Position numbers and translations under genes: made by a program
Notes under the pieces: model-generated
What the model was told of the DNA's origin: nothing
Databases searched by the model: none
The model's input: only the letters and a program-made list of their open reading frames with translations
Shown: positions 54,612 to 64,000 of the stretch, piece by piece
Layout of the letters: each line of letters opens with the position of its first letter
Numbering within the stretch: position 1 is the stretch's first letter
Assembly: GCA_902774015.1 (NCBI GenBank)
Contig: CACYHB010000001.1
Span: forward strand, 316,587 to 380,586
Source of the DNA: Oscillospiraceae bacterium
Lineage (GTDB): Bacteria > Bacillota > Clostridia > Oscillospirales > Oscillospiraceae
Length of the DNA stretch: 64,000 nucleotides
Direction: 5' to 3'

Positions 54612-56665
54612 TGGCTGATCTGAATACCGACGTTCGTTACATCAAGGGCATAGGAGAGAAAAAGGCGCTGGCGCTTCACAAGCTCGGCGTCTTTACTCTC
54701 TATGACCTTGTTTCCTTTTTCCCCCGAAAATATGACGACCGGACGCAGTACCGTCCCATTGCTCTGGCCATGGACGGAGAGAGCGTCTGTATCCGGGCGA
54801 TCGCTGCCGACGTCCCCCGTCTCACGCGCATCCGGCGCGGGCTGGATCTGGTCAAATTCAAGGCGGTGGACGACAGCGGTATCGTCGATATCACTTATTT
54901 CAATCAATCCTATGTGAAGGACAACATCCATCGCGGCGAGAGCTATGTGTTCTTCGGAAAGATGGAAGTCAAAGGCGCCCATCGGAGCATGACGAACCCG
55001 GTCTATGAGACGGATGAGAAGGAAAACGGCGTCACAGGCCGCATCGTTCCCATCTACCGGATGAGCGCAGGGCTCAATCAGCGCTCCATCCTGCAGGCGG
55101 TGAGGCAGGGGCTGGACGTCTGCGGCGAACAGATCCCCGACATTCTCCCTGAAGCGCTGCGTCTGCGCTGTGAGCTTGCCCCTGCCCGCTATGCCTATGA
55201 AAACATCCATTTCCCGGCGGACTTCGGCGCGCTGGAACTGGCGCGGCGACGGCTGATTTTTGAAGAACTCTTTGTCCTCGCCTGTGCCCTCGGACGTATG
55301 CGCGGCCAGCGTGTCCGGGAGGGCGGGATCCCCGTACACGAAAGCGATCTGACCGAGTTTTGGTCCACACTCCCCTTTTCGCCCACCGGCGCCCAACGCA
55401 GGGCGGTGGATCAGGCTGCGAAGGATCTGCACAGCGGCAGTGTGATGAACCGGCTTGTGCAGGGCGACGTGGGCAGCGGCAAAACCCTTGTCGCAGCGGC
55501 GCTGATCTGGTACGTTTGGAAAAGCGGCCTCTCCAGCGCCTTCATGGCGCCGACGGAAATCCTCGCAGATCAGCATTATCACACCCTCTCCGGCATGCTG
55601 GAGCCGTTGGGTCTGCGCGTCGGAAAGCTGACCGGCGCCATGAGCGCCAAAGAAAAACGCGAAGTCAAAGCATTGCTCAAAGACGGGCAGCTCGACCTCA
55701 TCATCGGAACACACGCCCTGTTCAGCCAGGACGTGGAATACACCAATCTCGGCCTTGTCGTCACCGACGAGCAGCACCGCTTCGGCGTCGGTCAGCGCTC
55801 CGCCCTGATCGGCAAGGGCCAAAGACCGCACGTGCTTGTCATGTCCGCCACGCCCATTCCCCGTACCCTGGCCCTTATCATTTATGGAGATCTGGACGTC
55901 TCTGTCATCGACGAGCTGCCGCCCGGCCGCCAGAAGGTGGACACCTTCGCTGTCAACGAGAGCTATCGAAGCCGCCTCAACGGCTTTATCCGCAAGCTCT
56001 GCGGAGAAGGACGTCAGGTCTTTGTCGTCTGCCCCATGGTGGAGGAAAACGAGGAGCTTCCCACACCCCTTAAATCCGCCGAAGAACATGCAAAGGAGTT
56101 GGCCGAAGCCTTCCCGGAGCTGCACGTGGGCTGTGTACACGGGAAAATGAAGTCCAAGGACAAGGACGCCGTCATGGCCGCCTTTGTCAAGGGTGAAACC
56201 GATATTTTGGTGTCCACCACCGTGATCGAGGTGGGCGTAGACGTGCCCAACGCGGCGCTGATGATCGTAGAGAACGCAGAGCGTTTCGGCCTCAGCCAGC
56301 TTCATCAGCTTCGCGGCCGCGTGGGCCGGGGACAGCACAAAAGCTGGTGTATCCTGGTCTCCGACGCGGATTCCGACGACGTGAAAGCCCGGCTTGGCAT
56401 CATGACCAGGACCAGTGACGGATTCAAAATCTCGGAGGAGGATCTTCGGCTGCGCGGCCCGGGCGACTTCTTCGGCGCCCGTCAGCACGGTCTGCCGGAG
56501 ACGCACATTGCCGATCTGGGCGCTGACACGGACACGCTGCAGCGCGCCCAGCAGGAGGCGTCGCTGTTGCTCTCTCAGGACCCCGAGCTGCTGAAGCCTG
56601 AAAACCGGCTCCTGCGGGAGCGTGTCGAACTCCTGTTTCGCGAGAACGCCGACAGCTTCAACTGA
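54611..56665 (+). CDS. recG: ATP-dependent DNA helicase RecG
   Basis: 684 residues. N-terminal wedge with an OB fold ([17 protein letters not shown]), superfamily 2 helicase with Walker [28 protein letters not shown], and the C-terminal [18 protein letters not shown] and [15 protein letters not shown]. Regresses stalled forks and processes Holliday junctions. Coupled to apbE. Confidence 0.97.
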   Translation: MADLNTDVRYIKGIGEKKALALHKLGVFTLYDLVSFFPRKYDDRTQYRPIALAMDGESVCIRAIAADVPRLTRIRRGLDLVKFKAVDDSGIVDITYFNQSYVKDNIHRGESYVFFGKMEVKGAHRSMTNPVYETDEKENGVTGRIVPIYRMSAGLNQRSILQAVRQGLDVCGEQIPDILPEALRLRCELAPARYAYENIHFPADFGALELARRRLIFEELFVLACALGRMRGQRVREGGIPVHESDLTEFWSTLPFSPTGAQRRAVDQAAKDLHSGSVMNRLVQGDVGSGKTLVAAALIWYVWKSGLSSAFMAPTEILADQHYHTLSGMLEPLGLRVGKLTGAMSAKEKREVKALLKDGQLDLIIGTHALFSQDVEYTNLGLVVTDEQHRFGVGQRSALIGKGQRPHVLVMSATPIPRTLALIIYGDLDVSVIDELPPGRQKVDTFAVNESYRSRLNGFIRKLCGEGRQVFVVCPMVEENEELPTPLKSAEEHAKELAEAFPELHVGCVHGKMKSKDKDAVMAAFVKGETDILVSTTVIEVGVDVPNAALMIVENAERFGLSQLHQLRGRVGRGQHKSWCILVSDADSDDVKARLGIMTRTSDGFKISEEDLRLRGPGDFFGARQHGLPETHIADLGADTDTLQRAQQEASLLLSQDPELLKPENRLLRERVELLFRENADSFN

Positions 56666-56674
56666 ATAGAAAAA

Positions 56675-56706
56675 CAGCGCCCTCCGTCTACGGACAGAGG
56701 GCGCAT
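56675..56706. terminator. Terminator between recG and the DUF2804 gene
   Basis: GCGCCCTC and GAGGGCGC (56677-56704) with inner CCGT/ACGG pairing, between convergent genes. Confidence 0.75.
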
Positions 56707-56723
56707 AGTCATTTCTATCGTTT

Positions 56724-57797
56724 TCACCAGCGGTTTTCCACATATTCGCAGAAAGCATAAAAATCCCGGATCTGCAGCACTGTCCCGTCGTCCAGGGTCA
56801 CGCTTCCGTTCCAGAGGCCGTGCACCTGGTGAGAGTGCATGCGCATGAAATAAATATTCAGGTCGGAGTGGTGATCCCGGAAGGGATCCATGGTAAGCTG
56901 AAAGCGCCCGTCCTGAGACACGAACTCCCATGGTTTTTCGTAGCCGTCCGGCTTTGGAAACGTCTTTACGTCCACCGGCCCTATTTTGTGGGCTTTCCCG
57001 TCGTAGAACAGGCAGGTCTCCGTGGCGTTCGATTCGTCGCCGATGCCCCAGGTGATCTCAAATCCGAAAAGATGCTTCCTGCCGTCCGGGCCGTCAACCC
57101 AGCCGGAGCCGTTGCCCCAGTACCATACCAGCGAATAGGGTGTGCACACCCGGCCCCAATCCAGCACGCAGAACGTATCGGCGTCGGAAAACGACCATTG
57201 CTTGTCCCCTTGACGGAAGGAACCGCGGCAGGGCATGCAATTCTGCTTTGTGGTCATAAAATAGCGGTCGGACTTGCCGGCAAATGGCAGGACCGTGGTG
57301 ATATTCTCCAGCCCCTCCGGAATGTCCATCTCAAAATCACAGATCACGTCCCCCATGGCAAATCGCAGCGTCCGCTTTTTCTCTGTCGTGACAGTCTCAA
57401 AGACGGAGTGCCCGACTTCCATACGAACCGTGCCTGGCGTGTCGCCCCGTGCAGGAAGAATGTATTTATCTTTACCGCCGAGAAAGGGCGCCATCCGGGA
57501 GCACAGTGTCTCGCCGCTTTGCAGATCGACGATCACAGCCGAGGCATAGCCGCCCAGAGAGATGTTTGCAAAGCTGATCTGCACCATCCGCTTGCCGTCG
57601 GAGATCTGGTAGAAGTCCCATTCCTTCCTGCGCAGCGGATGGCGGACCCGCGCCCTGTCATAGACAAACAGCCCTTCTCTCGCCCAGCCTGCGGCGTTCA
57701 GCTCCCCGTTCGGCTTCAGCAGAGGCGTCGCCTCGGTGTATTCCCGCTGAGCGGATCGGAATCCCCCGTCCAGCCAGCTGCGGTATGTTTTTTCCAT
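56724..57797 (-). CDS. DUF2804 family protein
   Basis: 357 residues from ATG at 57797 (MEKTYRSWLDGGFRSAQ), with GAAGGGGAT upstream. Beta-rich, with LDWGRVCTPYSLVWYWGNGSGW (pieces LDWGRVCTPY and WYWGNGSG) and FGFEITWGIGDES, the pattern of DUF2804. Proposed relatives include lipocalin-like hydratases, but no function is shown. Single gene. Confidence 0.78.
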   Translation of the reverse strand: MEKTYRSWLDGGFRSAQREYTEATPLLKPNGELNAAGWAREGLFVYDRARVRHPLRRKEWDFYQISDGKRMVQISFANISLGGYASAVIVDLQSGETLCSRMAPFLGGKDKYILPARGDTPGTVRMEVGHSVFETVTTEKKRTLRFAMGDVICDFEMDIPEGLENITTVLPFAGKSDRYFMTTKQNCMPCRGSFRQGDKQWSFSDADTFCVLDWGRVCTPYSLVWYWGNGSGWVDGPDGRKHLFGFEITWGIGDESNATETCLFYDGKAHKIGPVDVKTFPKPDGYEKPWEFVSQDGRFQLTMDPFRDHHSDLNIYFMRMHSHQVHGLWNGSVTLDDGTVLQIRDFYAFCEYVENRW

Positions 57798-57864
57798 TGC
57801 AGATCCCCTTCTCTCTATATGCATGTGTAATCAGTGTAACATGAAGCATCTGTGTGCGCAACAG

Positions 57865-57899
57865 GAAAGCAGCACCTCGCTGTCAGGCGGGATGCTGCC
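57865..57899 (-). terminator. Terminator after lysS
   Basis: GCAGCAxCxCGC-type arms (GCAGCA and TGCTGC, 57869-57898); followed on the minus strand by TTTCCTG. Confidence 0.7.
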
Positions 57900-57907
57900 A
57901 AAGTGAT

Positions 57908-59407
57908 TCAGTTGTTTTCCGGCTTCATCGTGGGGAAGAGCAGCACGTCGCGGATGGAAGCGGAGTCCGTAAGCAGCATGACCAGACGGTCTATCCCGTA
58001 GCCGATGCCTCCCGTGGGGGGCATGCCGATCTCAAGGGCATTCAGGAAATCCTCGTCGGTGTGGTTGGCCTCCGCGTCGCCGGCCGCCGCCAGCGCATCC
58101 TGCGCGGCAAAGCGCGCGCGCTGGTCGATGGGGTCGTTGAGCTCGCTGTAGGCGTTGCACATCTCGCGCCCGTAGATGAAGAGTTCGAAACGCTCAACCT
58201 TGTTGGGGTCCTCAGGCTTCTTCTTGGTCAGGGGGCTGATCTCAATGGGGTGGTCCATGATGAACACGGGCTGGATCAGCTTCTCCTCACAATAGGCCTC
58301 AAAGAAGAGATTAAGAATATCGCCGCGCTTATGGCGGTCCTCATACTCGATTCCGTGCGCCTTGGCAAGAGCCTTGGCCTCCTCCTCAGTGGCGACGGTG
58401 TCAAAGTCCACGCCGCCCCAGCGCTTGACCGCCTCGGTCATGGTGAGGCGTTCAAAGGGCTTGCCCAGGTCGATCTCCGTACCCTGATAGCTGATGGTGG
58501 TGGTGCCGCAGACGACCTCGGCCAGATGCCGGAACAGTTCCTCGGTCAGGTCCATCATCCCGTTGTAGTCGGTGTATGCCTGATACAGTTCCATCAGGGT
58601 AAACTCCGGGTTGTGGCGGGTGTCCAGACCCTCGTTGCGAAAGACCCGGCCGATCTCGTAGACCTTCTCCAGGCCGCCCACGATCAGGCGCTTCAGGTAG
58701 AGCTCCAGAGAGATGCGCAGGCGCACGTCCTCATCCAGCGCGTTATAGTGCGTCTCAAAGGGACGGGCGGCAGCGCCGCCGGCGTTGGAAACCAGCATGG
58801 GAGTCTCCACCTCCATGAAGCCTCTGGCGTCAAGGAAGCGGCGGATCTCGCTGATGATCTGGGAGCGCTTGATAAAGGTATCGCGCACGTTGGGGTTCAC
58901 GATCAAATCGACGTAGCGCTGGCGGTAGCGTGCGTCCACGTCCGTCAGGCCATGGAACTTCTCCGGCAAAGGCTTGAGGGACTTGGACAGCAGCGTCACC
59001 GTCAGGGCATGGACGGTAGTCTCGCCCGTCTTGGTACGAAAGACCGTGCCGGTCACGCCGACGATATCGCCGATGTCCATCTTCTTGAACGCGGCATATT
59101 CGTCCTGTCCGATGGCGTCACGCGCCACGTAAACCTGCAGCAGTCCCTCCCGGTCCTGGATCTTGCAGAAGGAGGCCTTGCCCATCACGCGCTTGACCAT
59201 CAGTCGGCCGGCCACGGAGACCTCTTTGCCCTCCAGCGCGTCAAAGCCCTCCAGCACCTCCGTGCTGTGGTGGCTCACATCGAACTTTGTGATTCGGAAG
59301 GGATCTCTTCCTTCCTGCTGCAGCGCGGCCAGCTTGTCCCGGCGCACCTGCAGGATCTCGCTCAGCTCCTGTTCGGGAGCGGCGTTCACATTCGGATTCT
59401 CACTCAT
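57908..59407 (-). CDS. lysS: Lysyl-tRNA synthetase, class II
   Basis: 499 residues. OB-fold anticodon domain (about 60-170; [16 protein letters not shown]), class II core with motif 2 [20 protein letters not shown] and motif 3 [14 protein letters not shown]. Charges tRNA-Lys. I saw no T-box in the short leader; greA lies 55 bases upstream in the same direction. Confidence 0.97.
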   Translation of the reverse strand: MSENPNVNAAPEQELSEILQVRRDKLAALQQEGRDPFRITKFDVSHHSTEVLEGFDALEGKEVSVAGRLMVKRVMGKASFCKIQDREGLLQVYVARDAIGQDEYAAFKKMDIGDIVGVTGTVFRTKTGETTVHALTVTLLSKSLKPLPEKFHGLTDVDARYRQRYVDLIVNPNVRDTFIKRSQIISEIRRFLDARGFMEVETPMLVSNAGGAAARPFETHYNALDEDVRLRISLELYLKRLIVGGLEKVYEIGRVFRNEGLDTRHNPEFTLMELYQAYTDYNGMMDLTEELFRHLAEVVCGTTTISYQGTEIDLGKPFERLTMTEAVKRWGGVDFDTVATEEEAKALAKAHGIEYEDRHKRGDILNLFFEAYCEEKLIQPVFIMDHPIEISPLTKKKPEDPNKVERFELFIYGREMCNAYSELNDPIDQRARFAAQDALAAAGDAEANHTDEDFLNALEIGMPPTGGIGYGIDRLVMLLTDSASIRDVLLFPTMKPENN

Positions 59408-59429
59408 AGTCTATCTCCCAATATAGAAT

Positions 59430-59454
59430 ACGGGCGGTCTTTTCGGCCGCCCGT
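59430..59454 (-). terminator. Hairpin between greA and lysS
   Basis: ACGGGCGG and CCGCCCGT around nine bases. No T-run, so it may only attenuate. Confidence 0.5.
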
Positions 59455-59462
59455 GCATCATT

Positions 59463-59954
59463 TCAGGTATTCTCAACGGACAGGATCTCAAACTTGAGTT
59501 CGCCCGCGGGTGCATTGACAGTCACGGTTTCACCGGCACGATGACCGATCAGGCCCTGTCCAAGCGGAGAGTCGTCAGAGATGCGGCGGGCATTGGGGTT
59601 GGCCTCCTGGCTGCCGACGATCTCATAGGTCTCCTCAAAATCGTCTTCCACATCGCGCACGCGCACGATGCTGGAGAGGGTGACGGTGTCCTTGGGCGCG
59701 TCGTGATCGATGTTATCAACGATCTCGGCGTTCTCGATAAGGACTTTCAACTCCGCAATCTTGGAGTAGAGCTTGCCCTGCTCGGCCTTCGCCTCGTCAT
59801 ATTCACTGTTTTCGGAAAGGTCTCCGAAGCTCCTGGCTTCTTTGATCAGTTCCGCAACTTCTTTTTCCCGGACAGTTTCCAGATATTGGAGTTCTTCCTT
59901 GATGGCGTCCAGGCGCTCCTGGCTCATCTTAAAACGATTGCTGTTGCTGGGCAT
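59463..59954 (-). CDS. greA: Transcript cleavage factor GreA
   Basis: 163 residues with AAGGAG upstream. Antiparallel coiled coil (about 12-80; REKEVAELIKEARSFGDLSENSEYDEAK carries the DL..NSEY tip acidic residues) and a C-terminal FKBP-like domain (ISDDSPLGQGLIGHRAGETVTV). Rescues backtracked RNA polymerase. Promoter inside the end of the S41 gene. Confidence 0.96.
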   Translation of the reverse strand: MPSNSNRFKMSQERLDAIKEELQYLETVREKEVAELIKEARSFGDLSENSEYDEAKAEQGKLYSKIAELKVLIENAEIVDNIDHDAPKDTVTLSSIVRVRDVEDDFEETYEIVGSQEANPNARRISDDSPLGQGLIGHRAGETVTVNAPAGELKFEILSVENT

Positions 59955-60000
59955 GGCTGCAATACTCCTTTACGTATTGGTTTGTTTCTTCAACCAGATG

Positions 60001-60030
60001 ATTATACTCGTAAGTTTACACAGATGTCAA
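60001..60030 (-). promoter_or_regulatory. Promoter of greA-lysS
   Basis: Minus strand TTGACA (60030-60025), 18-base spacer, TATAAT (60006-60001). Overlaps the stop codon of the S41 gene. Confidence 0.8.
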
Positions 60031-61274
60031 CTCAAATATTTCAGCGCCGCCATCAGCTGATCGTCAGCAGAAATACTGGCGGTGCCGGCGTCGCCGCCTG
60101 TGGTACCTTCCGTGGTGCCGGTGGCGGATTCATCGCTGTTGAAAACGATCATATCCGGGACAACGCCCCCGACCTTGGAGATATCCGTGCCGTTCGGCGT
60201 CAGATAACTTCTGGTGGACAGACGGATCGCGCTGCCGTCGGCAAGCGGGATGGTCTCCTGCGAGCGGGTGCTCCCACTGGTGGACTCACCCATCAGCATA
60301 GCGCGCTGATACTCTTTCAAAACAGCCGCGCAGAGTTCGGACTCACGGAAAGTACCGCCGTTTATGAGAACGACCATCGGGAACTGGATCCACATGCCGT
60401 CCGAGTCGTGGGATTCGGAATGACCGTCCTTACTGACCTCGGAGAACAGTCTCCCCTCGGGCAGCAGATAGTCAAGCAAAACAGCCACCTCATCGGCAAG
60501 ACCGCCCGCGTTGTTTCTGAGATCCAGAACGCAGGAATCCGCCCCTTGAGCCATAAAGTATTCGATGGCGTCCACAGCGGCCTGACCGCTGCCGGCCTCA
60601 AAGTTTTTGACCTGGATATAGGCGGCGCCGGTCTTTTCCATGCGGGCAAGGATCGCGTCGGCATTGAAATTGGAACAGTCCACCTCAATATTGTACTGGT
60701 TGCTGATCTCCAGCTGGAACTTGCTGTTGAGCTTGGAACGGATCAGCGTACGGACCTGATCGGTGGAAAAACTTGCCACTTTCTGTCCGTCCACCGCCGT
60801 GATGAGCATACCCTGCGATACGCCGGCCCAGGCGGCCGGAGAGCTGGGGTAAACAGCGATCACCTGGAATCCTCCCAGCGTCTCATCCTTAACAAGAGAC
60901 ATTCCGATGTCGGAATAGTCATTGGATGAGGAAAGCTGATAAGTGCGGTACTCGTCGGCGGTCATAAAATAGCTCCAGTTGTCGCCGAGGTCCGATACCA
61001 TGGCAGCTGCCGCGGACTGCCCGAGCGAAACACGGTTCACAGGATCGATGAACTTATCGTCCAGCAGGTCCTTGATCTCGATATAACGCATGGCCTCGTC
61101 GAAATCTTCTTTGCCGCCGACGCGCTTGAGCATGCTGTTGTAGGTGTAGTAATACATACCGCCGGCAACAAGAACAAGAAGAATGACAACAGCGCGAAGG
61201 CTGATGCCAATGTTGAAAAATCCGTGGATAAAGCGCCCGACTCGGCGCAGAATCCGACCTATGATCTTACCCAC
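60027..61274 (-). CDS. PDZ-S41 (CtpA/CtpB-like) protein with a degenerate catalytic dyad
   Basis: 415 residues, GTG start at 61274 with GGAGGGAT upstream. Membrane anchor (about 25-43), PDZ domain (about 134-190; SPAAWAGVSQGMLITAVDG) and S41 fold. The catalytic segment reads NGGTFRESELCAAVLK and MGESTSGSTRSQ: aligned to CtpB (NEGSASASE and GKGTVQ) the nucleophile Ser is Arg310 and the general-base Lys is Ser335; the Gln (339) is kept. Spacing (25 and 29 residues) fits exactly. Predicted pseudoprotease. Downstream of two M23 genes. Threonine/Gly-rich tail from about 383. Confidence 0.88.
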   Translation of the reverse strand: MGKIIGRILRRVGRFIHGFFNIGISLRAVVILLVLVAGGMYYYTYNSMLKRVGGKEDFDEAMRYIEIKDLLDDKFIDPVNRVSLGQSAAAAMVSDLGDNWSYFMTADEYRTYQLSSSNDYSDIGMSLVKDETLGGFQVIAVYPSSPAAWAGVSQGMLITAVDGQKVASFSTDQVRTLIRSKLNSKFQLEISNQYNIEVDCSNFNADAILARMEKTGAAYIQVKNFEAGSGQAAVDAIEYFMAQGADSCVLDLRNNAGGLADEVAVLLDYLLPEGRLFSEVSKDGHSESHDSDGMWIQFPMVVLINGGTFRESELCAAVLKEYQRAMLMGESTSGSTRSQETIPLADGSAIRLSTRSYLTPNGTDISKVGGVVPDMIVFNSDESATGTTEGTTGGDAGTASISADDQLMAALKYLS

Positions 61275-61291
61275 AGTATCCCTCCAAATAT

Positions 61292-61319
61292 TGCCGGACA
61301 GCAGAGAAGCTGTCCGGCA
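61292..61319 (-). terminator. Hairpin between the M23 and S41 genes
   Basis: TGCCGGACAGC and GCTGTCCGGCA with a six-base loop; overlaps the 5' leader of the S41 gene. No T-run; could attenuate or stabilise. Confidence 0.55.
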
Positions 61320-61352
61320 GCCAGCTCGGGAGAGCTGATATTTCTGTTTTTT

Positions 61353-62630
61353 TCAGACTCCGGCGTCTTCCGCAAAGGTGAGACCGGAGAAAAACTGCTC
61401 CGGGTCGATCCGGCTTCCGCCGGAAAATACTTCAAAGTGACAGTGAGGCCCGGTCGCTATACCGGAGCTGCCCACATAGCCGATGGTATCACCCTTGGAC
61501 ACGCTCTGTCCGCTGCTGACAGAGATCGAGGACATATGGCCGTACAGCGTCACGTAGCCGTTGCCGTGATTGATCATGACGCAGTTGCCGTAGCCGCCCT
61601 TTTCTCCGGCATAGGAGACGGTGCCGCCGTCCGCTGCGACGATGCTTGCTCCGTAGCCTGCTCCGATGTCAAGCCCTGTATGAGATTTTGTCTCTCCGGT
61701 GATCGGGTGGACACGCAGTCCGAAGCGACTGGTGATATAGGTACAGGACGGAACAGGCCAGCGAAATACGCCGGTAGCTGCCGCGCCGCCCGAACTAGGC
61801 GCGGACTTGGCGGAACTCGCAGCAGCGGCCGCAGCGGCCGCTGCCTCACGGCGTTTGCGCTCTTCCTCCTGGCGCTGACGCTCCAGCTCTGCCACCAGAG
61901 AGGCGAGCTGTCGTTCGGCCTCTTCCTCCTCGGCACGGATCGCCGCCACTTCCTCCATATGACTGTCAATGTCATCCTGGAGTGACTGGATCAGGGCCGT
62001 CGCCTCGTCGATTTCGGCCTGCAACTCCTCCTGCTGCGCGCGGAGTTCTTCCTTTTTTGCCTCCAGCTCAGTCTGGACGGCTTCGTATTCCTGCTTTACT
62101 TTTTCGGTGTTCTGCCGTGCGGCGCGGTAAGCGTCTTCCAGCTCTCTGTCGCTGGCCATGATCTCCCCCACGTCGTCCATAACGGTCAGAAACTCGGTCA
62201 GGTCAGAGGTACGGAGCACCATGGTCAGGATCCCATAGCCCCCGTTTTCTTCCATGGAGCGGATACGAACGCGGTAGCGCTCCATCTGCTCGTCCTCCAG
62301 AGCCTTGGCGGCGTCGACCTCCCTGGCCTTGGCGGCGATCATCTCATCGTAGATGGCGATCTCTTCGTTGTTGAGCTGGATCTGCTGCAGGGTATAGGCG
62401 TTGCGCTCATCCATGGCGCGCTTGCGCTCCATGACACCGGCCTGTTCTTCCTCCAGCTGATCCACCACCGCCTGCATCTCCTGGCGTTTGGCGGTGATGG
62501 CGTCGCGCTCGGCGCGCATCGCGTTCACTTCATCCTGTGTTACCGCAAAAGCGGAGGCAGGCGCAGCGCAAAGCAGAACTGCCAATACCAGCATCACAGA
62601 AATGATCCTGCAAAAGGAAAAGTGTTTCAT
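61353..62630 (-). CDS. PcsB/EnvC-like M23 peptidoglycan hydrolase (second copy)
   Basis: 425 residues. Signal peptide (about 1-28, cleaved after ASAFA), a long coiled coil (about 30-255), an Ala-rich hinge, and a LytM domain (about 290-425) with complete zinc motifs SHTGLDIGAG (HxxxD) and GPHCHFEV (HxH). Such proteins are activated by FtsEX in division; ftsEX is probably just beyond the right edge. Thirty bases from the next copy. Confidence 0.92.
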   Translation of the reverse strand: MKHFSFCRIISVMLVLAVLLCAAPASAFAVTQDEVNAMRAERDAITAKRQEMQAVVDQLEEEQAGVMERKRAMDERNAYTLQQIQLNNEEIAIYDEMIAAKAREVDAAKALEDEQMERYRVRIRSMEENGGYGILTMVLRTSDLTEFLTVMDDVGEIMASDRELEDAYRAARQNTEKVKQEYEAVQTELEAKKEELRAQQEELQAEIDEATALIQSLQDDIDSHMEEVAAIRAEEEEAERQLASLVAELERQRQEEERKRREAAAAAAAAASSAKSAPSSGGAAATGVFRWPVPSCTYITSRFGLRVHPITGETKSHTGLDIGAGYGASIVAADGGTVSYAGEKGGYGNCVMINHGNGYVTLYGHMSSISVSSGQSVSKGDTIGYVGSSGIATGPHCHFEVFSGGSRIDPEQFFSGLTFAEDAGV

Positions 62631-62659
62631 AGGCGTAAGTAATTGGGAAAAAGCTCCTG

Positions 62660-63994
62660 TCAGGGCCAGTAGGAATAGCCGCTGAAATACTGTGTCGGGT
62701 CTACCGTTCCTCCGTTGATACGGACCTCGAAATGGCAGTGGGTGCCGGTAGCGTTGCCGGTGGCGCCCAGATAGGCGATGGTCTGCCCGGCGTCGACCCA
62801 GGCGCCGCTGCTGACGGCATTGGAGGAATTGTGCGCATATACGGTCTGATATCCGTTGCCGTGATCTATGATCACATAGTTGCCGTAGGCGCCGCTGCTG
62901 GTCGAGGTGATCACGGTGCCGGAAGCCGCAGCGACGATCGCGCCGCCGTCGTTTCCGTATCCGTCGATATCAATGCCGGCGTGGAAGTGGCCGGGTCGGC
63001 TTTCGCCGTAGCGCCCGGTGATCCTGCGAGAGCAGGGTACCGGCCAGGTAAAGCCGGAAACACTGGCGGCCGGCGGCGTATAGGTATCGGCGCCGGAGCT
63101 GTCGCTGCCGGAGGACGAGCTGTCGGATGAGCTACCGCCGGAGTTCGGCGATGACTGTGCGGCATTCGCCGCAGCAGCTGCTGCTGCGGCCGCGGCAGCC
63201 TTTCGTCTCGCTTCCTCTTCGGCCCGCTTCTGGGCCTCATATTCGGCGATCATTTCTTTGATTTCCGCATCGGCCTGTTCTTCGGCCTCGCGCTGTTCTT
63301 CATACAGACGGGTCGCTTCTGCAATCTCATCTGCCAGCTCTTCCAGCTGCGCCTGCGTCTCCGCAATACGGAGCTGAATCTGTGCCTGTTCGGCGCGAAG
63401 TTCCGTCTGACGCTGCTCGCATTCGCTGCGCACCTGCTCGTATTCCGCCTTGACCCGTTCGGCCTCTTCGCGTGCCGCACGGTACTGGGCCTCCAGGCGC
63501 TTGTCGCTCTCCATAATGGCGTCCATATCGTCCAGTGTGGAGAGAAGCTCCGAGAAGCTGGTAGCGTGGAGGATCAGAGCCAGCATGTCATAGGTGCCGT
63601 TCTCCTCCATGGAGCGAATGCGCGCCCGATATTTGCGGCCCTGGGCCTGCTCCACCGCCAGCGCGTCGTTGAGCTCGGCAGTTTTTTCCGCCACGATGTC
63701 ATCGTACATCGCAAGCTCCTGTGCGACAAGCTCCAGCGCTTCCAGAGAAGCTTCGTTCTGAACATCCAGCGCGGCTTTCTTCTCCAGAACGGTAGCCTCC
63801 TGCTCCTGCATCTGGTTCAGGCGTTCCTCCGCCTCCTGTACGCGCGCGCTCAACTCATTCTTCTTTTCACGCAGCGCATCGATGTCGCCCTGCGTCACGG
63901 CGTAGGCCGTGGGAAGAACGCTGAGGATCAGCGACAGGATCATGACAACGGCCATGATGATCGCCAGAATGGAAATTGCTCTCTTCTGATTCAT
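62660..63994 (-). CDS. PcsB/EnvC-like M23 peptidoglycan hydrolase (first copy)
   Basis: 444 residues. Signal peptide (about 1-32), coiled coil (about 33-270), Ser/Gly-rich hinge and a LytM domain with FHAGIDIDG and GTHCHFEV, both zinc motifs complete. About the same layout as the copy downstream, which shares the RIRSMEENG turn in the coiled coil, so the pair arose by duplication. The start is six bases from the window end, so its ribosome site is not visible. Confidence 0.9.
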   Translation of the reverse strand: MNQKRAISILAIIMAVVMILSLILSVLPTAYAVTQGDIDALREKKNELSARVQEAEERLNQMQEQEATVLEKKAALDVQNEASLEALELVAQELAMYDDIVAEKTAELNDALAVEQAQGRKYRARIRSMEENGTYDMLALILHATSFSELLSTLDDMDAIMESDKRLEAQYRAAREEAERVKAEYEQVRSECEQRQTELRAEQAQIQLRIAETQAQLEELADEIAEATRLYEEQREAEEQADAEIKEMIAEYEAQKRAEEEARRKAAAAAAAAAAANAAQSSPNSGGSSSDSSSSGSDSSGADTYTPPAASVSGFTWPVPCSRRITGRYGESRPGHFHAGIDIDGYGNDGGAIVAAASGTVITSTSSGAYGNYVIIDHGNGYQTVYAHNSSNAVSSGAWVDAGQTIAYLGATGNATGTHCHFEVRINGGTVDPTQYFSGYSYWP

Positions 63995-64000
63995 TCCGAA

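Noticed and set aside
54587..56758. A 723-codon minus-strand open frame opposite recG
   Set aside because: Antisense shadow of recG, whose helicase motifs are complete on the plus strand.
57854..59497. A 547-codon plus-strand frame opposite lysS
   Set aside because: Antisense shadow of lysS; no motifs and no start signal.
59408..60026. A T-box before lysS or greA
   Set aside because: No specifier stem or TGGNACCGCG-like box found in the short leaders.

Overview
The window looks like chromosomal DNA of a GC-rich Firmicute, most likely a member of the Clostridia close to Oscillospiraceae. I base this on housekeeping operons in the usual Firmicute order (yicC-remA-gmk-rpoZ-priA-def-fmt-rsmB, cdaA-cdaR, rplU-rpmA-obg, queA-tgt-yajC), sigma-A promoters of TTGACA-17-TATAAT type, strong AGGAGG-like ribosome sites, and small dense genes with 1-8 base overlaps. 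The genus cannot be fixed from the sequence alone. I saw no prophage, insertion sequence, CRISPR array or defence island.

Layout. 1-8,500 (minus): one long transcript starting at a consensus promoter near 8,470-8,498, carrying cdaA, cdaR, an RseC-like gene, yicC, remA, gmk, rpoZ, priA, def, fmt and rsmB (cut by the window edge). 8,520-9,892: a class V aminotransferase/cysteine desulfurase with a DUF3343 Se/S-carrier-like protein. 9,983-18,507 (minus): ybaK-uvrA-recD2-comFC-mreB-ispD-ispF, mixing DNA repair, shape and isoprenoid genes. 18,638-20,253: a TetR regulator, a membrane-anchored protein and secG. 20,453-28,863 (minus): a complete eleven-gene histidine operon (yerC/hisR, Z, G, D, C, B, H, A, F, IE, J) behind a perfect consensus promoter. 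29,046-36,854: dut, an alpha/beta hydrolase, a first intergenic repeat element, a STAS plus SpoIIE-phosphatase/anti-sigma-kinase pair, a CofE-like ligase and an M29 aminopeptidase.

36,908-49,147: obg-rpmA-rplU, a second repeat element, an RsiV-like lipoprotein with a CYTH protein, xerD with a membrane protein, a TIGR04086-type protein, yajC-tgt-queA, dapA, a phosphopantetheinyl transferase, an HD protein and a small lipoprotein. 49,258-52,312: rlmCD-like methyltransferase, then an AT-richer accessory patch (TfoX-like protein, SAM methyltransferase) abutting the 3' end of a tRNA-Arg(CCG). 52,313-56,665: that tRNA, a ferredoxin-type aldo/keto reductase, ApbE and recG. 56,724-63,994 (minus): a DUF2804 gene, lysS, greA, a PDZ-S41 protein and two PcsB/EnvC-like M23 hydrolases that end the window.

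The points most worth a second look are: the S41 protein, whose Ser-Lys catalytic dyad is replaced by Arg and Ser although the fold and PDZ domain are kept, next to two intact M23 hydrolases; a pair of face-to-face, nearly identical promoters forming an inverted repeat between tRNA-Arg and the aldo/keto reductase; a modular non-coding repeat present twice, whose centre is flipped relative to its arms; a near-palindrome just downstream of the histidine promoter that could be the YerC/HisR operator; and an L27 gene with neither the Firmicute N-terminal extension nor the processing protease gene.
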